Shown one piece after another: positions 56,206 through 64,000 of a DNA stretch of 64,000 bases. A program made the translations under genes and the position numbers. This DNA is from Pseudomonas hamedanensis (GTDB taxonomy: Bacteria; Pseudomonadota; Gammaproteobacteria; Pseudomonadales; Pseudomonadaceae). Positions within the stretch are counted from its first letter, which is position 1, and the number at the start of each line of letters is the position of its first letter. The DNA lies in contig NZ_CP077091.1 of the NCBI RefSeq assembly GCF_014268595.2, positions 1,820,501 to 1,884,500 on the forward strand, read 5' to 3'. The notes under the pieces are model-generated. The model was not told the origin of the DNA. It did not search any database and saw nothing but the letters and a program-made list of their open reading frames with translations.

Positions 56206-56838
56206 TCACATCGGCGATGTATTGCCGCGCACCGCGTTGATGAATGCGCGAATCTTGTGGTGATCCTTGATGCCCTTGCTCGCCTCTACCCCGCCGCTGA
56301 CATCCACCGCGTACGGCTTGACCCGCGCCACAGCGTCAGCAACGTTTTGCGGCGTCAAGCCACCCGCGAGAATCAGCGGCTTGCTCAAGCGCTGCGGAAT
56401 CAGTGACCAGTCAAACGCCTCGCCAGTTCCGCCAGGCACCCCTTCGACATACGTGTCGAGCAGCACACCGCTGGCGCCGGGATAGGCATCGCAGGCGGCG
56501 GCAATGTCATCGCCGGCCTTGACCCGCAGCGCCTTGATGTACGGACGATGCCAGCCTTCGCAGGCCTCGGCGCTTTCGTCGCCATGGAACTGCAGCAAGT
56601 CCAGTGGCACCGCGTCGAGGATCTCGCCCAGCTCGCAGCGGCTGGCGTTGACGAACAGACCCACGGTGGTCACGAACGGCGGCAGTGCACTGATGATCGC
56701 CCGCGCCTGTTGCACGTTCACCGCACGCGGGCTCCTGGCGTAAAACACCAGGCCGATCGCATCCGCGCCGGCCTCAACCGCAGCCAAAGCGTCTTCTATA
56801 CGGGTGATGCCGCAAATCTTGCTGCGAACGGCGGACAT
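56206..56838 (-). CDS. trpF: phosphoribosylanthranilate isomerase
   Basis: The start at 56838 ([20 protein letters not shown]) gives 210 residues, typical of TrpF. The catalytic Cys is in KICGIT and an active-site Asp in [16 protein letters not shown] VLLDTYVEG; the C-terminal phosphate loop reads [12 protein letters not shown]. It catalyses the third step of tryptophan synthesis. It lies about 65 bp after truA and 200 bp before accD. Firm identification. Confidence 0.96.
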   Translation of the reverse strand: MSAVRSKICGITRIEDALAAVEAGADAIGLVFYARSPRAVNVQQARAIISALPPFVTTVGLFVNASRCELGEILDAVPLDLLQFHGDESAEACEGWHRPYIKALRVKAGDDIAAACDAYPGASGVLLDTYVEGVPGGTGEAFDWSLIPQRLSKPLILAGGLTPQNVADAVARVKPYAVDVSGGVEASKGIKDHHKIRAFINAVRGNTSPM

Positions 56839-56903
56839 GTCGGTGAAAACCCTCAAGCAAAATCCGGGAAAGTTCCGGATGGTAACAAAAGCGCTGAAGG
56901 GCG

Positions 56904-57758
56904 TCAGCCGTCAAGTTCGGAGAAACCCGTAAGGAAATGTGGCCCGATAAAGCGCTCCGGCAGCGGGAACTCGTCGTGATACTCAACTTGCACCAGATAC
57001 AGCCCGTAAGGATGCGCTGTTACACCACCGGAGCGGCGCTCACGACTTTCCAGCACTTCTTTCATCCACTCCACGGGGCGCTCGCCGGCACCGATGGTCA
57101 TCAGCACCCCGGCAATATTGCGCACCATGTGATGCAGAAAGGCGTTGGCGCGAATGTCGAGCACAATCATTTTGCCGTGCCGGGTCACGCGTAGATGGTG
57201 CATCTTCTTGATCGGCGACTTAGCCTGGCACTGACCGGCGCGAAAGGCACTGAAATCATGGGTACCGATCAGGTATTGCGCGGCCTCGGCCATGCGCTCG
57301 ACATCAAGCGGGCGGTGATTCCAGGTGATTTCTTCGTTCAGATGCGCCGGGCGGATCTGATCGTTGTAGATCACGTAGCGATAACGCCGCGCGATCGCCT
57401 TGAAGCGCGCGTGAAAATGCGCCGGCATGACCTTGGCCCAACTGACGCTGATGTCGTGGGGCAGATTGATATTGGCGCCCATCACCCAGGCTTTCAGCGA
57501 ACGATCAACCTGAGTGTCGAAATGCACCACTTGTCCGCAGGCATGCACGCCAGCGTCGGTGCGCCCGGCGCACTGCAGGGAAACTGGCGAGTTGGCGACT
57601 TTCGACAAAGCTTTTTCAAGCTCTTCCTGCACCGTCGCCACGCCGGTCAGCTGACGCTGCCAGCCGCTGTAGCGCGAGCCTTTGTACTCAACGCCCAGCG
57701 CAACGCGGTAAAAGCCGTCGGGAGCCATTTCGGCGACCGGGTTATCTATGTTTGCCAA
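56904..57758 (-). CDS. truA: tRNA pseudouridine(38-40) synthase
   Basis: The conserved core includes [15 protein letters not shown], the catalytic Asp in [15 protein letters not shown], and [13 protein letters not shown] near the end. The start is uncertain: I chose the TTG at 57758 (AGCAGG upstream; 284 residues). The ATG at 57728 and an ATG at 57794 are alternatives. TruA modifies uridines at positions 38-40 of many tRNAs. It follows fimV by about 240 bp containing a REP element and terminator. Firm family call. Confidence 0.93.
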   Translation of the reverse strand: MANIDNPVAEMAPDGFYRVALGVEYKGSRYSGWQRQLTGVATVQEELEKALSKVANSPVSLQCAGRTDAGVHACGQVVHFDTQVDRSLKAWVMGANINLPHDISVSWAKVMPAHFHARFKAIARRYRYVIYNDQIRPAHLNEEITWNHRPLDVERMAEAAQYLIGTHDFSAFRAGQCQAKSPIKKMHHLRVTRHGKMIVLDIRANAFLHHMVRNIAGVLMTIGAGERPVEWMKEVLESRERRSGGVTAHPYGLYLVQVEYHDEFPLPERFIGPHFLTGFSELDG

Positions 57759-57847
57759 GGTGGGACAGCCTGCTGATTTTGCAAAGGCGGGCATTATAAG
57801 GCGGTGGGCTGGGGATGCCAGAGTTCTCTATCGGCGAATCGGGCCCC

Positions 57848-57913
57848 ATCGCGAGCAGGCTCACTCCTACAAGGGGTATGCATTTCAACTGTAGGAGTGA
57901 GCCTGCTCGCGAT
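57848..57913. repeat. REP-type inverted repeat
   Basis: Arms ATCGCGAGCAGGCTCACTCC and complement around a 15-20-bp centre, the same family as at 48035. It lies in the fimV-truA gap. Confidence 0.85.
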
Positions 57914-57949
57914 AGCAATCTTTCGAACGCGACTGAAAAGGGCAAAAAC

Positions 57950-57976
57950 AAAAACGGCAGCCTCACCGGGCTGCCG
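57950..57976 (-). terminator. rho-independent terminator of fimV
   Basis: Eight-bp stem CGGCAGCC / GGCTGCCG, 20 bp after the fimV stop, followed on the minus strand by TTTTTGTTTTTG. Confidence 0.85.
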
Positions 57977-57995
57977 CTTCTGTTTAGCGCTGAAC

Positions 57996-60623
57996 TTATG
58001 CCAGGTTGGACAGCATTTCCTTGGCCTCGCCACGCTGTTTCTCGTCACCCTCGGTCAACACTTCGTTGAGGATGTCGCGTGCGCCGTCGGCGTCACCCAT
58101 GTCGATGTAGGCCTGGGCCAGATCGAGCTTGGTGGCGGCTTCGTCGGTGCCGGCAAGGAAGTCGAAATCATCTTCACCCAAATCATCGCCCAGCGCCGCG
58201 TCCGCTTCGGTAAAGGTCGGCTCGGCAATGCTTTGCGACAGACGATCCAGCTCAGCGTTGACGTCATCCAGTTCAGCCGCAAAGGCATCCGGCTCGGCGG
58301 CTGGATGGCTGTCCATTTCGTCCGCCAGCGACAAATCAAAATCATCCGGCAACTCCAGATCGTCCTGCGGTACGTCAGCGACGACCGGCGCCTCGACGGG
58401 TGGCAGATCTTTCACGCCCTCGTCCAGATCCAGCAGGAAGTCATCTTCCGCCAGGGTGGACGGCGATGGCTCTGCACCAAGGTCCAGATCCAGGTCGAAA
58501 TCCGACAGATCGTCCAGATTGTCCTTCACCTCGGTTTGCTGTTGCAGCACCGATTCGAAGCTCAGATCGTCTTCGGCCGGAAACGCATCCAGCTCGACCG
58601 GCGCTTCTGGTTCAATCACCGGAGCAGGAACTACCGGCGTGATGTTGTCGAGATCGTCCAGGCTCAGATCAAAAGCGGTGTCGAGGCCGTCAGCGGCAGC
58701 CTCGGGCGCCTCTGGCTCGTCCTGCAGAAGATCCTTGACGTATTGCGCGTCCAGCTCGGCGGCGACGGCAGCCGCAGCCAGCCCACCGGCAGCAACCACG
58801 GCCATGGCCGGGAAGCGGCTTTTCAGCGCTTCGACCTTGGCGAAGTTGTCGCCATTGGCTACCAACTGACGCTCCTGGCCGACGAACGCATCGCGATCGC
58901 CCTGCTGACCATAGACTTCCATCAGCTTCAGGCGCAGATCGCTGCGCTGCGGCTCCAGGCTGACGCCCTCTTCCAGCAGTGCGGCAGCCTGATTCAAACG
59001 ACCGGCGTTGATATGCGACTGAGCCTTGTCGAGTACGTCATCGGAACGCTCGGCGGCCGGCGCCACCAGCGGCGCGGCGATCGGTTCGGCCATGACCACC
59101 GGCGTTACGACCGGAGCAGGTGTTGGCGCTGGCGCCGGGGTATTGAGCTTGACGCTCGCAGCCGGGGTTTCCAGGCCTTCGAAACTGCTCTCAGGCAGAT
59201 CCTGCTCGGCAGAGAACGTCTGCTCTTCTGCCAGCGCGCGGGCCATACGCAGATGTTTTTCGGCTTCTTGCTGGGCTTTGCGGCGACGCGCCAGCAGCAA
59301 CAGCAAGAGCAGCAGAACGACGGCACCGCCACCGATCAGCCCCAGCAGGATCGGATTGGTCAGCAGTTCGTTGAAGGTTTTCTCTTCATCGACAGGCGGT
59401 TTCGGTTCAGCAGCCGGCTCAACCGGCGTATCGACGGGGGGTGCAATCGCCGATTCCGGTGTCGGTGCCGCTTCTGCTGGCGTTGCCGGTGGCGTGGCGG
59501 CCAATTCGGCGGTGATCGCCGGAACCGCTGGCACTGCGGCAGCGTCGCCTGGTGCAGCACCTGCCCCTTGCGCCTGCATCTTCGCCAATTGATTGTTCTT
59601 CAGCTCGATCAGCTTTTGCAGCTTGTCCAACTGGCTCTGCAGATCGGCCATGCGGCTTTTCAGTTCCTCGTTGTCACGACGGGTCGTGTCGAGGTTTTCC
59701 TGAGTGATCGCCAGTTTGTTGCTCAGCGCCTTGGCATCGCCCGCCGGACCTTTTGCGCCCGGCTTGGCACTTTCGGCCGACACCAGGCTCAGGTTGTCCT
59801 GCGTGTTGGGCGCCGCGCCGGCATTGCCACGGCCGCGATTGGTTGCATCAAGCTGCTGCTGACCGGTACCAGGCTTGGCCACGTAACGACGACCCTGACG
59901 CCAGGCCTCGTTCTGAGCCGCCACTTCAGCGATGGCGGCCGACTGTGGCAGCGCCGTGCTTTGCACCGGGTCCGGCAGGCGCAGCACCTGCCCGGTTTTC
60001 AGACGGTTGATGTTGCCGTCGATAAACGCATTCGGATTGAGCGCCTGAATCGCCAGCATGGTCTGCTGCACCGAACCGCCGTTGCGCGCCTTCGCCGCGA
60101 TTTCCCACAGGGTGTCGCGCGGCGTGGTGGTGTATTGATTGCGATGGGTGGCGCCCGTGGTCGGCGCGGCGATGGTCGACGACGGCGCCGGTTGCGCGGC
60201 GGCGTCAGCGGCCTGCGGCGAGAACTTCGACGGGTCCAGCAGCACGCTGTAATCACGCAGCAGACGGCCATTCGGCCACATCACCTGCACGAGAAATTTC
60301 ACCATCGGTTCCGACAGCGGCTGACTCGAGGTCACGCGCAGCACGCTTTTGCCGCCGGTGTTGAGCACCGGAGTGAACGTCAGGTCATTGAGGAAAGCCT
60401 GACGATCAACGCCGGCCTTGGCGAAATCTTCAGGTGAAGCCAGGCTCGGCACCACTTCGGCAGCGGTGAGATCCTTGACATCGAGCAGCTCGATTTCAGC
60501 CACCAGCGGCTGGTTCAGGGTCGACTTCAGGGTCAGCTCCCCGAGCCCGAGGGCATGCGCCATACCGGAGGACAGCGCCGAGGCGGCCGCTATTGCTAAC
60601 ACCAGTTTGCGAACTTGAACCAT
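57996..60623 (-). CDS. fimV: FimV/HubP-family polar scaffold protein
   Basis: The 875-residue protein has a signal peptide, an N-terminal FimV domain, a LysM-type peptidoglycan-binding region (YTTTPRDTLWEIAAKARNGG, to about residue 225), a coiled coil (about 310-350), one membrane helix (LLGLIGGGAVVLLLLLLLLA, near 430), a long acidic cytoplasmic part with TPR-like helices and the C-terminal FimV motif (DLAQAYIDMGDADGARDIL). It organises the cell pole for type IV pilus and chemotaxis functions. Upstream usg and downstream truA match P. aeruginosa. Opposite-strand long frames are shadows. Confidence 0.94.
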   Translation of the reverse strand: MVQVRKLVLAIAAASALSSGMAHALGLGELTLKSTLNQPLVAEIELLDVKDLTAAEVVPSLASPEDFAKAGVDRQAFLNDLTFTPVLNTGGKSVLRVTSSQPLSEPMVKFLVQVMWPNGRLLRDYSVLLDPSKFSPQAADAAAQPAPSSTIAAPTTGATHRNQYTTTPRDTLWEIAAKARNGGSVQQTMLAIQALNPNAFIDGNINRLKTGQVLRLPDPVQSTALPQSAAIAEVAAQNEAWRQGRRYVAKPGTGQQQLDATNRGRGNAGAAPNTQDNLSLVSAESAKPGAKGPAGDAKALSNKLAITQENLDTTRRDNEELKSRMADLQSQLDKLQKLIELKNNQLAKMQAQGAGAAPGDAAAVPAVPAITAELAATPPATPAEAAPTPESAIAPPVDTPVEPAAEPKPPVDEEKTFNELLTNPILLGLIGGGAVVLLLLLLLLARRRKAQQEAEKHLRMARALAEEQTFSAEQDLPESSFEGLETPAASVKLNTPAPAPTPAPVVTPVVMAEPIAAPLVAPAAERSDDVLDKAQSHINAGRLNQAAALLEEGVSLEPQRSDLRLKLMEVYGQQGDRDAFVGQERQLVANGDNFAKVEALKSRFPAMAVVAAGGLAAAAVAAELDAQYVKDLLQDEPEAPEAAADGLDTAFDLSLDDLDNITPVVPAPVIEPEAPVELDAFPAEDDLSFESVLQQQTEVKDNLDDLSDFDLDLDLGAEPSPSTLAEDDFLLDLDEGVKDLPPVEAPVVADVPQDDLELPDDFDLSLADEMDSHPAAEPDAFAAELDDVNAELDRLSQSIAEPTFTEADAALGDDLGEDDFDFLAGTDEAATKLDLAQAYIDMGDADGARDILNEVLTEGDEKQRGEAKEMLSNLA

Positions 60624-60831
60624 AGCCTCATCCTTTGTTTGAACGTTCCTCGGCCAGCGAGAAGATGTTGAATACCGCTGCCGTAAGGCATTGCGCGCAA
60701 CGACGACAGCCGTCGCGCGCGATCATTTCTTTGATGCCCCGGAAAGTCCCGGAGAGTGACACGTTATCAAGTGCTTCGGGCAAGCATAGCGCTCACCTAG
60801 AATCAGTCGACAAATTGTTGCCAAGTATCTT

Positions 60832-61842
60832 TTACAGCAGGTCTTTTATCAACAACTCAGCCACCTGCACCGCGTTGAGCGCGGCGCCCTTGCGTACGTT
60901 ATCTGACGTCAGCCACAGATTTAGTTCCGCCGGGTCGTCGACACCACTGCGCACGCGGCCGACGTAGACCACGTCCTGCCCCACCGCATCGCCAACGGCG
61001 GTCGGGTAATCGCCAGCGTCGACCAGTTCGATGCCGGGCGCGGCTTCCAGCGCAGCATTGATTTTTTGCAGGTCAACAGCCGTTGTTGACTGCAAGGTCA
61101 CGCTAAAGCTATCGCCAAAAAACACCGGGGCTTGAACACAAGTTGCGGAAATCTTCAATAAAGGCAATGCCAGCACCTGACGCAACTCGCGCACCAGACG
61201 TTTTTCCAGCAGCGTATGGCCTTGAGCGTCGGGCGTGCCGACCTGAGCCAGCAGGTTGAACGCCATCTGCCGGTCGAAGAAAGTCGGCTCCAGCGGACGC
61301 ATGTTCAGCAGCTCGGCGGTTTGCCGCGCCAGTTCGGCAACAGCTTCGCGCCCTTGGGCGGAAACGGCCAGGTTGGCGGTGACGTTGACGTATTGCAGGT
61401 CGATCAGGGCGAGCAACGGCGCCAGTACCACGGCGAGCGAAGTGGCCGACGGGCTCGGGCTGCTGACCTGGAACGGCGCTGTCAGGCCGGCGAGCACGCT
61501 GGCGTTGGCTTCCGGCACCACTTGCGGCGCCTGATCGGCCGGCAAGGCGCCAGACAAATCGATCAACGAACAACCGGCAGCATGGACGCGAGGCGCATAG
61601 CTCAGGGTGATGGCCGGGCCGGCGGCGAAAAACACCAGTTTGACCTTGGCAAAATCGAACTCGTCGACTTCGCGCACGCGCACGTTTTTGTTGCGGAACA
61701 GCACCGAACTGCCGGCGGACTCGCTGCTGGCCAGCAAATGCAGGTTGCCCACCGGGAAATTGCGCTCTTCGAGAATCTGTACGAGGGTTTCGCCGACAGT
61801 ACCGGTGGCGCCGACAACGGCGATATCGAAAGTCTGGGTCAT
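60832..61842 (-). CDS. usg: USG-1-type aspartate-semialdehyde dehydrogenase paralogue
   Basis: From the ATG at 61842 (MTQTFDIAVVGATGTVGETL) the 336-residue protein keeps the NADP-binding GATGTVG motif and the overall fold of aspartate-semialdehyde dehydrogenase, but lacks the GGNC-type catalytic cysteine segment. At the matching place it reads SSPSPSATSLAVVL. Such USG-1 paralogues are thought to be catalytically altered or inactive. The gene lies between asd and fimV, as in other pseudomonads. Its role is unknown. Confidence 0.88.
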   Translation of the reverse strand: MTQTFDIAVVGATGTVGETLVQILEERNFPVGNLHLLASSESAGSSVLFRNKNVRVREVDEFDFAKVKLVFFAAGPAITLSYAPRVHAAGCSLIDLSGALPADQAPQVVPEANASVLAGLTAPFQVSSPSPSATSLAVVLAPLLALIDLQYVNVTANLAVSAQGREAVAELARQTAELLNMRPLEPTFFDRQMAFNLLAQVGTPDAQGHTLLEKRLVRELRQVLALPLLKISATCVQAPVFFGDSFSVTLQSTTAVDLQKINAALEAAPGIELVDAGDYPTAVGDAVGQDVVYVGRVRSGVDDPAELNLWLTSDNVRKGAALNAVQVAELLIKDLL

Positions 61843-61927
61843 GAAGCTACCTCTGGCAAAACGGGGGGAGCGGCACTTTACCGGGTGGTTGGCGTGCAGG
61901 CAATTTCCGCGATATTTGCGGCGTACC

Positions 61928-62038
61928 GATCGTTCCCACGCTCTGCGTGGGAATGCCTCAACGGACGCTCCGCGTTCGGCTTTGGAAGGGACGCAGAGCG
62001 TCCCGGGATGCATTCCCACGCGGAGCATGGGAACGATC
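61928..62038. repeat. large imperfect inverted repeat between asd and usg
   Basis: Arms begin GATCGTTCCCACGCTCTGCG and end CGGAGCATGGGAACGATC. Inner segments (ACGCTCCGCGT and GGGACGCAGAGCGTCCC) can form a second palindrome. This is another Pseudomonas dispersed repeat type. Confidence 0.75.
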
Positions 62039-62045
62039 ATTGCGC

Positions 62046-62077
62046 AAAAAAAACCCGCACCTCTCACAAGGCACGGG
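62046..62077 (-). terminator. rho-independent terminator of asd
   Basis: Stem CCCGTGCC / GGTGCGGG with two G-U pairs and an 8-base T-run on the minus strand, 20 bp after the asd stop. Confidence 0.85.
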
Positions 62078-62098
62078 CTCTTTCATTGCTTCAAGCGA

Positions 62099-63211
62099 TC
62101 AACGCTCCAGCAGGATCCGCAGCATGCGGCGCAGCGGTTCGGCCGCGCCCCACAGCAGCTGGTCGCCAACGGTGAAGGCACCGACGAATTGCGAACCCAT
62201 GTTCAGCTTGCGCAAACGACCGACCGGTACATTCAGGGTGCCGGTGACCTTGGTCGGGCTCAGCTCCTGCATGCTGATGTCGCGGTTGTTCGGCACCAGT
62301 TTGACCCACGGGTTGTGCTGGCTGATCAGCCCTTCGATATCGGCGATCGGTACGTCTTTGTTCAGCTTGATGGTCAGCGCCTGGCTGTGGCAACGCATGG
62401 CGCCGATGCGCACGCAGATGCCGTCGACCGGGATCGGGCTCTTGAAGCGACCGAGGATCTTGTTGGTCTCGGCCTGGGCCTTCCACTCTTCGCGGCTCTG
62501 GCCGTTCGGCAGTTCCTTGTCGATCCACGGGATCAGGCTGCCGGCCAGCGGCACACCGAAGTTCTCGGTCGGGTACGCGTCGCTGCGCATGGCCTCGGCT
62601 ACACGACGGTCGATGTCGAGGATCGCGCTGGCCGGGTCGGCCAGTTGATCGGCGACAGCGGCGTGGGTCGCGCCCATCTGCTTGATCAGTTCACGCATGT
62701 TCTGCGCGCCGGCACCGGAGGCCGCCTGATAAGTCATGGCGCTCATCCACTCGACCAGACCGGCTTCGAACAGACCGCCCAGGCCCATCAGCATCAGGCT
62801 GACGGTGCAGTTGCCGCCGATGTAGTTCCTGGTGCCTGCATCGAGTTGCTGATCGATGACCTTGCGGTTGACCGGATCGAGAATGATCACCGCGTCATCG
62901 TTCATGCGCAGGCTCGACGCCGCGTCGATCCAGTAACCTTGCCAGCCGGCTTCGCGCAGTTTCGGGAACACTTCGCTGGTGTAGTCGCCGCCCTGGCAGG
63001 TCAGGATCACGTCGAGGGTCTTCAGCTCGTCAATGCTGTAAGCGTCCTTGAGCGGAGCAATGTCCTTGCCCACGGACGGGCCTTGGCCACCGACATTGGA
63101 CGTGGTGAAAAACACCGGCTCGATAAGATCGAAATCCTGCTCTTCCAGCATCCGCTGCATGAGCACGGAACCGACCATCCCGCGCCAACCGATCAGACCT
63201 ACACGTTTCAT
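62099..63211 (-). CDS. asd: aspartate-semialdehyde dehydrogenase
   Basis: The 370-residue protein has the NADP-binding [14 protein letters not shown], the catalytic cysteine in [18 protein letters not shown] and the following [12 protein letters not shown]. It reduces aspartyl phosphate to the semialdehyde, feeding lysine, diaminopimelate, methionine and threonine synthesis. leuB lies upstream and the paralogue usg downstream past a terminator and repeat. Firm identification. Confidence 0.97.
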   Translation of the reverse strand: MKRVGLIGWRGMVGSVLMQRMLEEQDFDLIEPVFFTTSNVGGQGPSVGKDIAPLKDAYSIDELKTLDVILTCQGGDYTSEVFPKLREAGWQGYWIDAASSLRMNDDAVIILDPVNRKVIDQQLDAGTRNYIGGNCTVSLMLMGLGGLFEAGLVEWMSAMTYQAASGAGAQNMRELIKQMGATHAAVADQLADPASAILDIDRRVAEAMRSDAYPTENFGVPLAGSLIPWIDKELPNGQSREEWKAQAETNKILGRFKSPIPVDGICVRIGAMRCHSQALTIKLNKDVPIADIEGLISQHNPWVKLVPNNRDISMQELSPTKVTGTLNVPVGRLRKLNMGSQFVGAFTVGDQLLWGAAEPLRRMLRILLER

Positions 63212-63277
63212 CGCAACTACACCTTCTTGAAAAGTGGGCCGCTGCTTTGTATTGAATTTCGCAGCGGGCCCGAGAGA

Positions 63278-64000
<723 letters not shown>

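Noticed and set aside
57804..60437. 877-residue open frame opposite fimV
   Set aside because: Shadow of the biased, repetitive fimV gene; composition is unnatural (long Arg/Gln/Phe runs) and no domain is visible.

Overview
The window looks like chromosomal DNA of a fluorescent Pseudomonas. It is G+C-rich, carries the short inverted repeats typical of the P. fluorescens group in several intergenic gaps, encodes an RsmE-type regulator, and has long blocks in the usual Pseudomonas order: thrS-infC-rpmI-rplT-pheS-pheT-ihfA-merR-tRNA-Pro, and leuB-asd-usg-fimV-truA-trpF-accD-folC-SPOR-cvpA-purF-metZ-SDR. The species cannot be fixed from sequence alone.

Layout. 1-6 kb: a divergent pair (GNAT-C39 peptidase fusion; RLAN/RimK ATP-grasp ligase) with a CorA-like protein, then an RsbQ-like hydrolase coupled to a PAS histidine kinase. 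6-9 kb: kup potassium transporter and tRNA-Pro. 8.7-16 kb: the translation and IHF cluster. 16-18.4 kb: small secreted or conserved proteins, a cold-shock protein and an I78-type inhibitor lipoprotein. 18.4-25.5 kb: a ribose operon (rbsB-A-C-R-K-D plus an exported nucleoside hydrolase) behind a recognisable promoter and a perfect 14-bp operator. 26-31 kb: asparaginase/glutaminase with AauR-like and sigma-54-like sites, a LexA-box-controlled pair (small protein plus endonuclease I), a siderophore-interacting protein, a SPOR lipoprotein, rsmE and a DUF2214-type membrane protein.

31.7-40.6 kb is an 8.9-kb integrated element in tRNA-Val(GAC), bounded by perfect 83-bp direct repeats. It holds a tyrosine integrase, a RepL-like replication protein behind a promoter and a terminator-like leader, a structured non-coding region, a serine recombinase, small accessory genes and an AT-rich three-gene operon. 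That operon encodes an uncharacterised protein, a two-helix membrane protein of the putative abortive-infection (putAbiC) type, and a protein with a HEPN-like R-N-x3-H motif. I regard it as the best candidate for an undescribed system, probably anti-phage defence.

40.8-48 kb: an amine-type FAD oxidase and a four-gene exported molybdenum hydroxylase operon (molybdopterin subunit, 2Fe-2S subunit, triheme cytochrome c, XdhC-like maturation factor). 48.2-48.7 kb: tRNA-Val(TAC) and two tRNA-Asp. 48.9-64 kb: the conserved metabolic block, with leuB cut by the window end.

Functional links. The ribose genes, with the exported nucleoside hydrolase, suggest salvage of external nucleosides. The LexA box suggests that endonuclease I is part of the DNA-damage response. 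The AauR/sigma-54 sites tie the periplasmic asparaginase to acidic amino-acid sensing. All function calls rest on reading translated sequence and family knowledge; no database search was possible.
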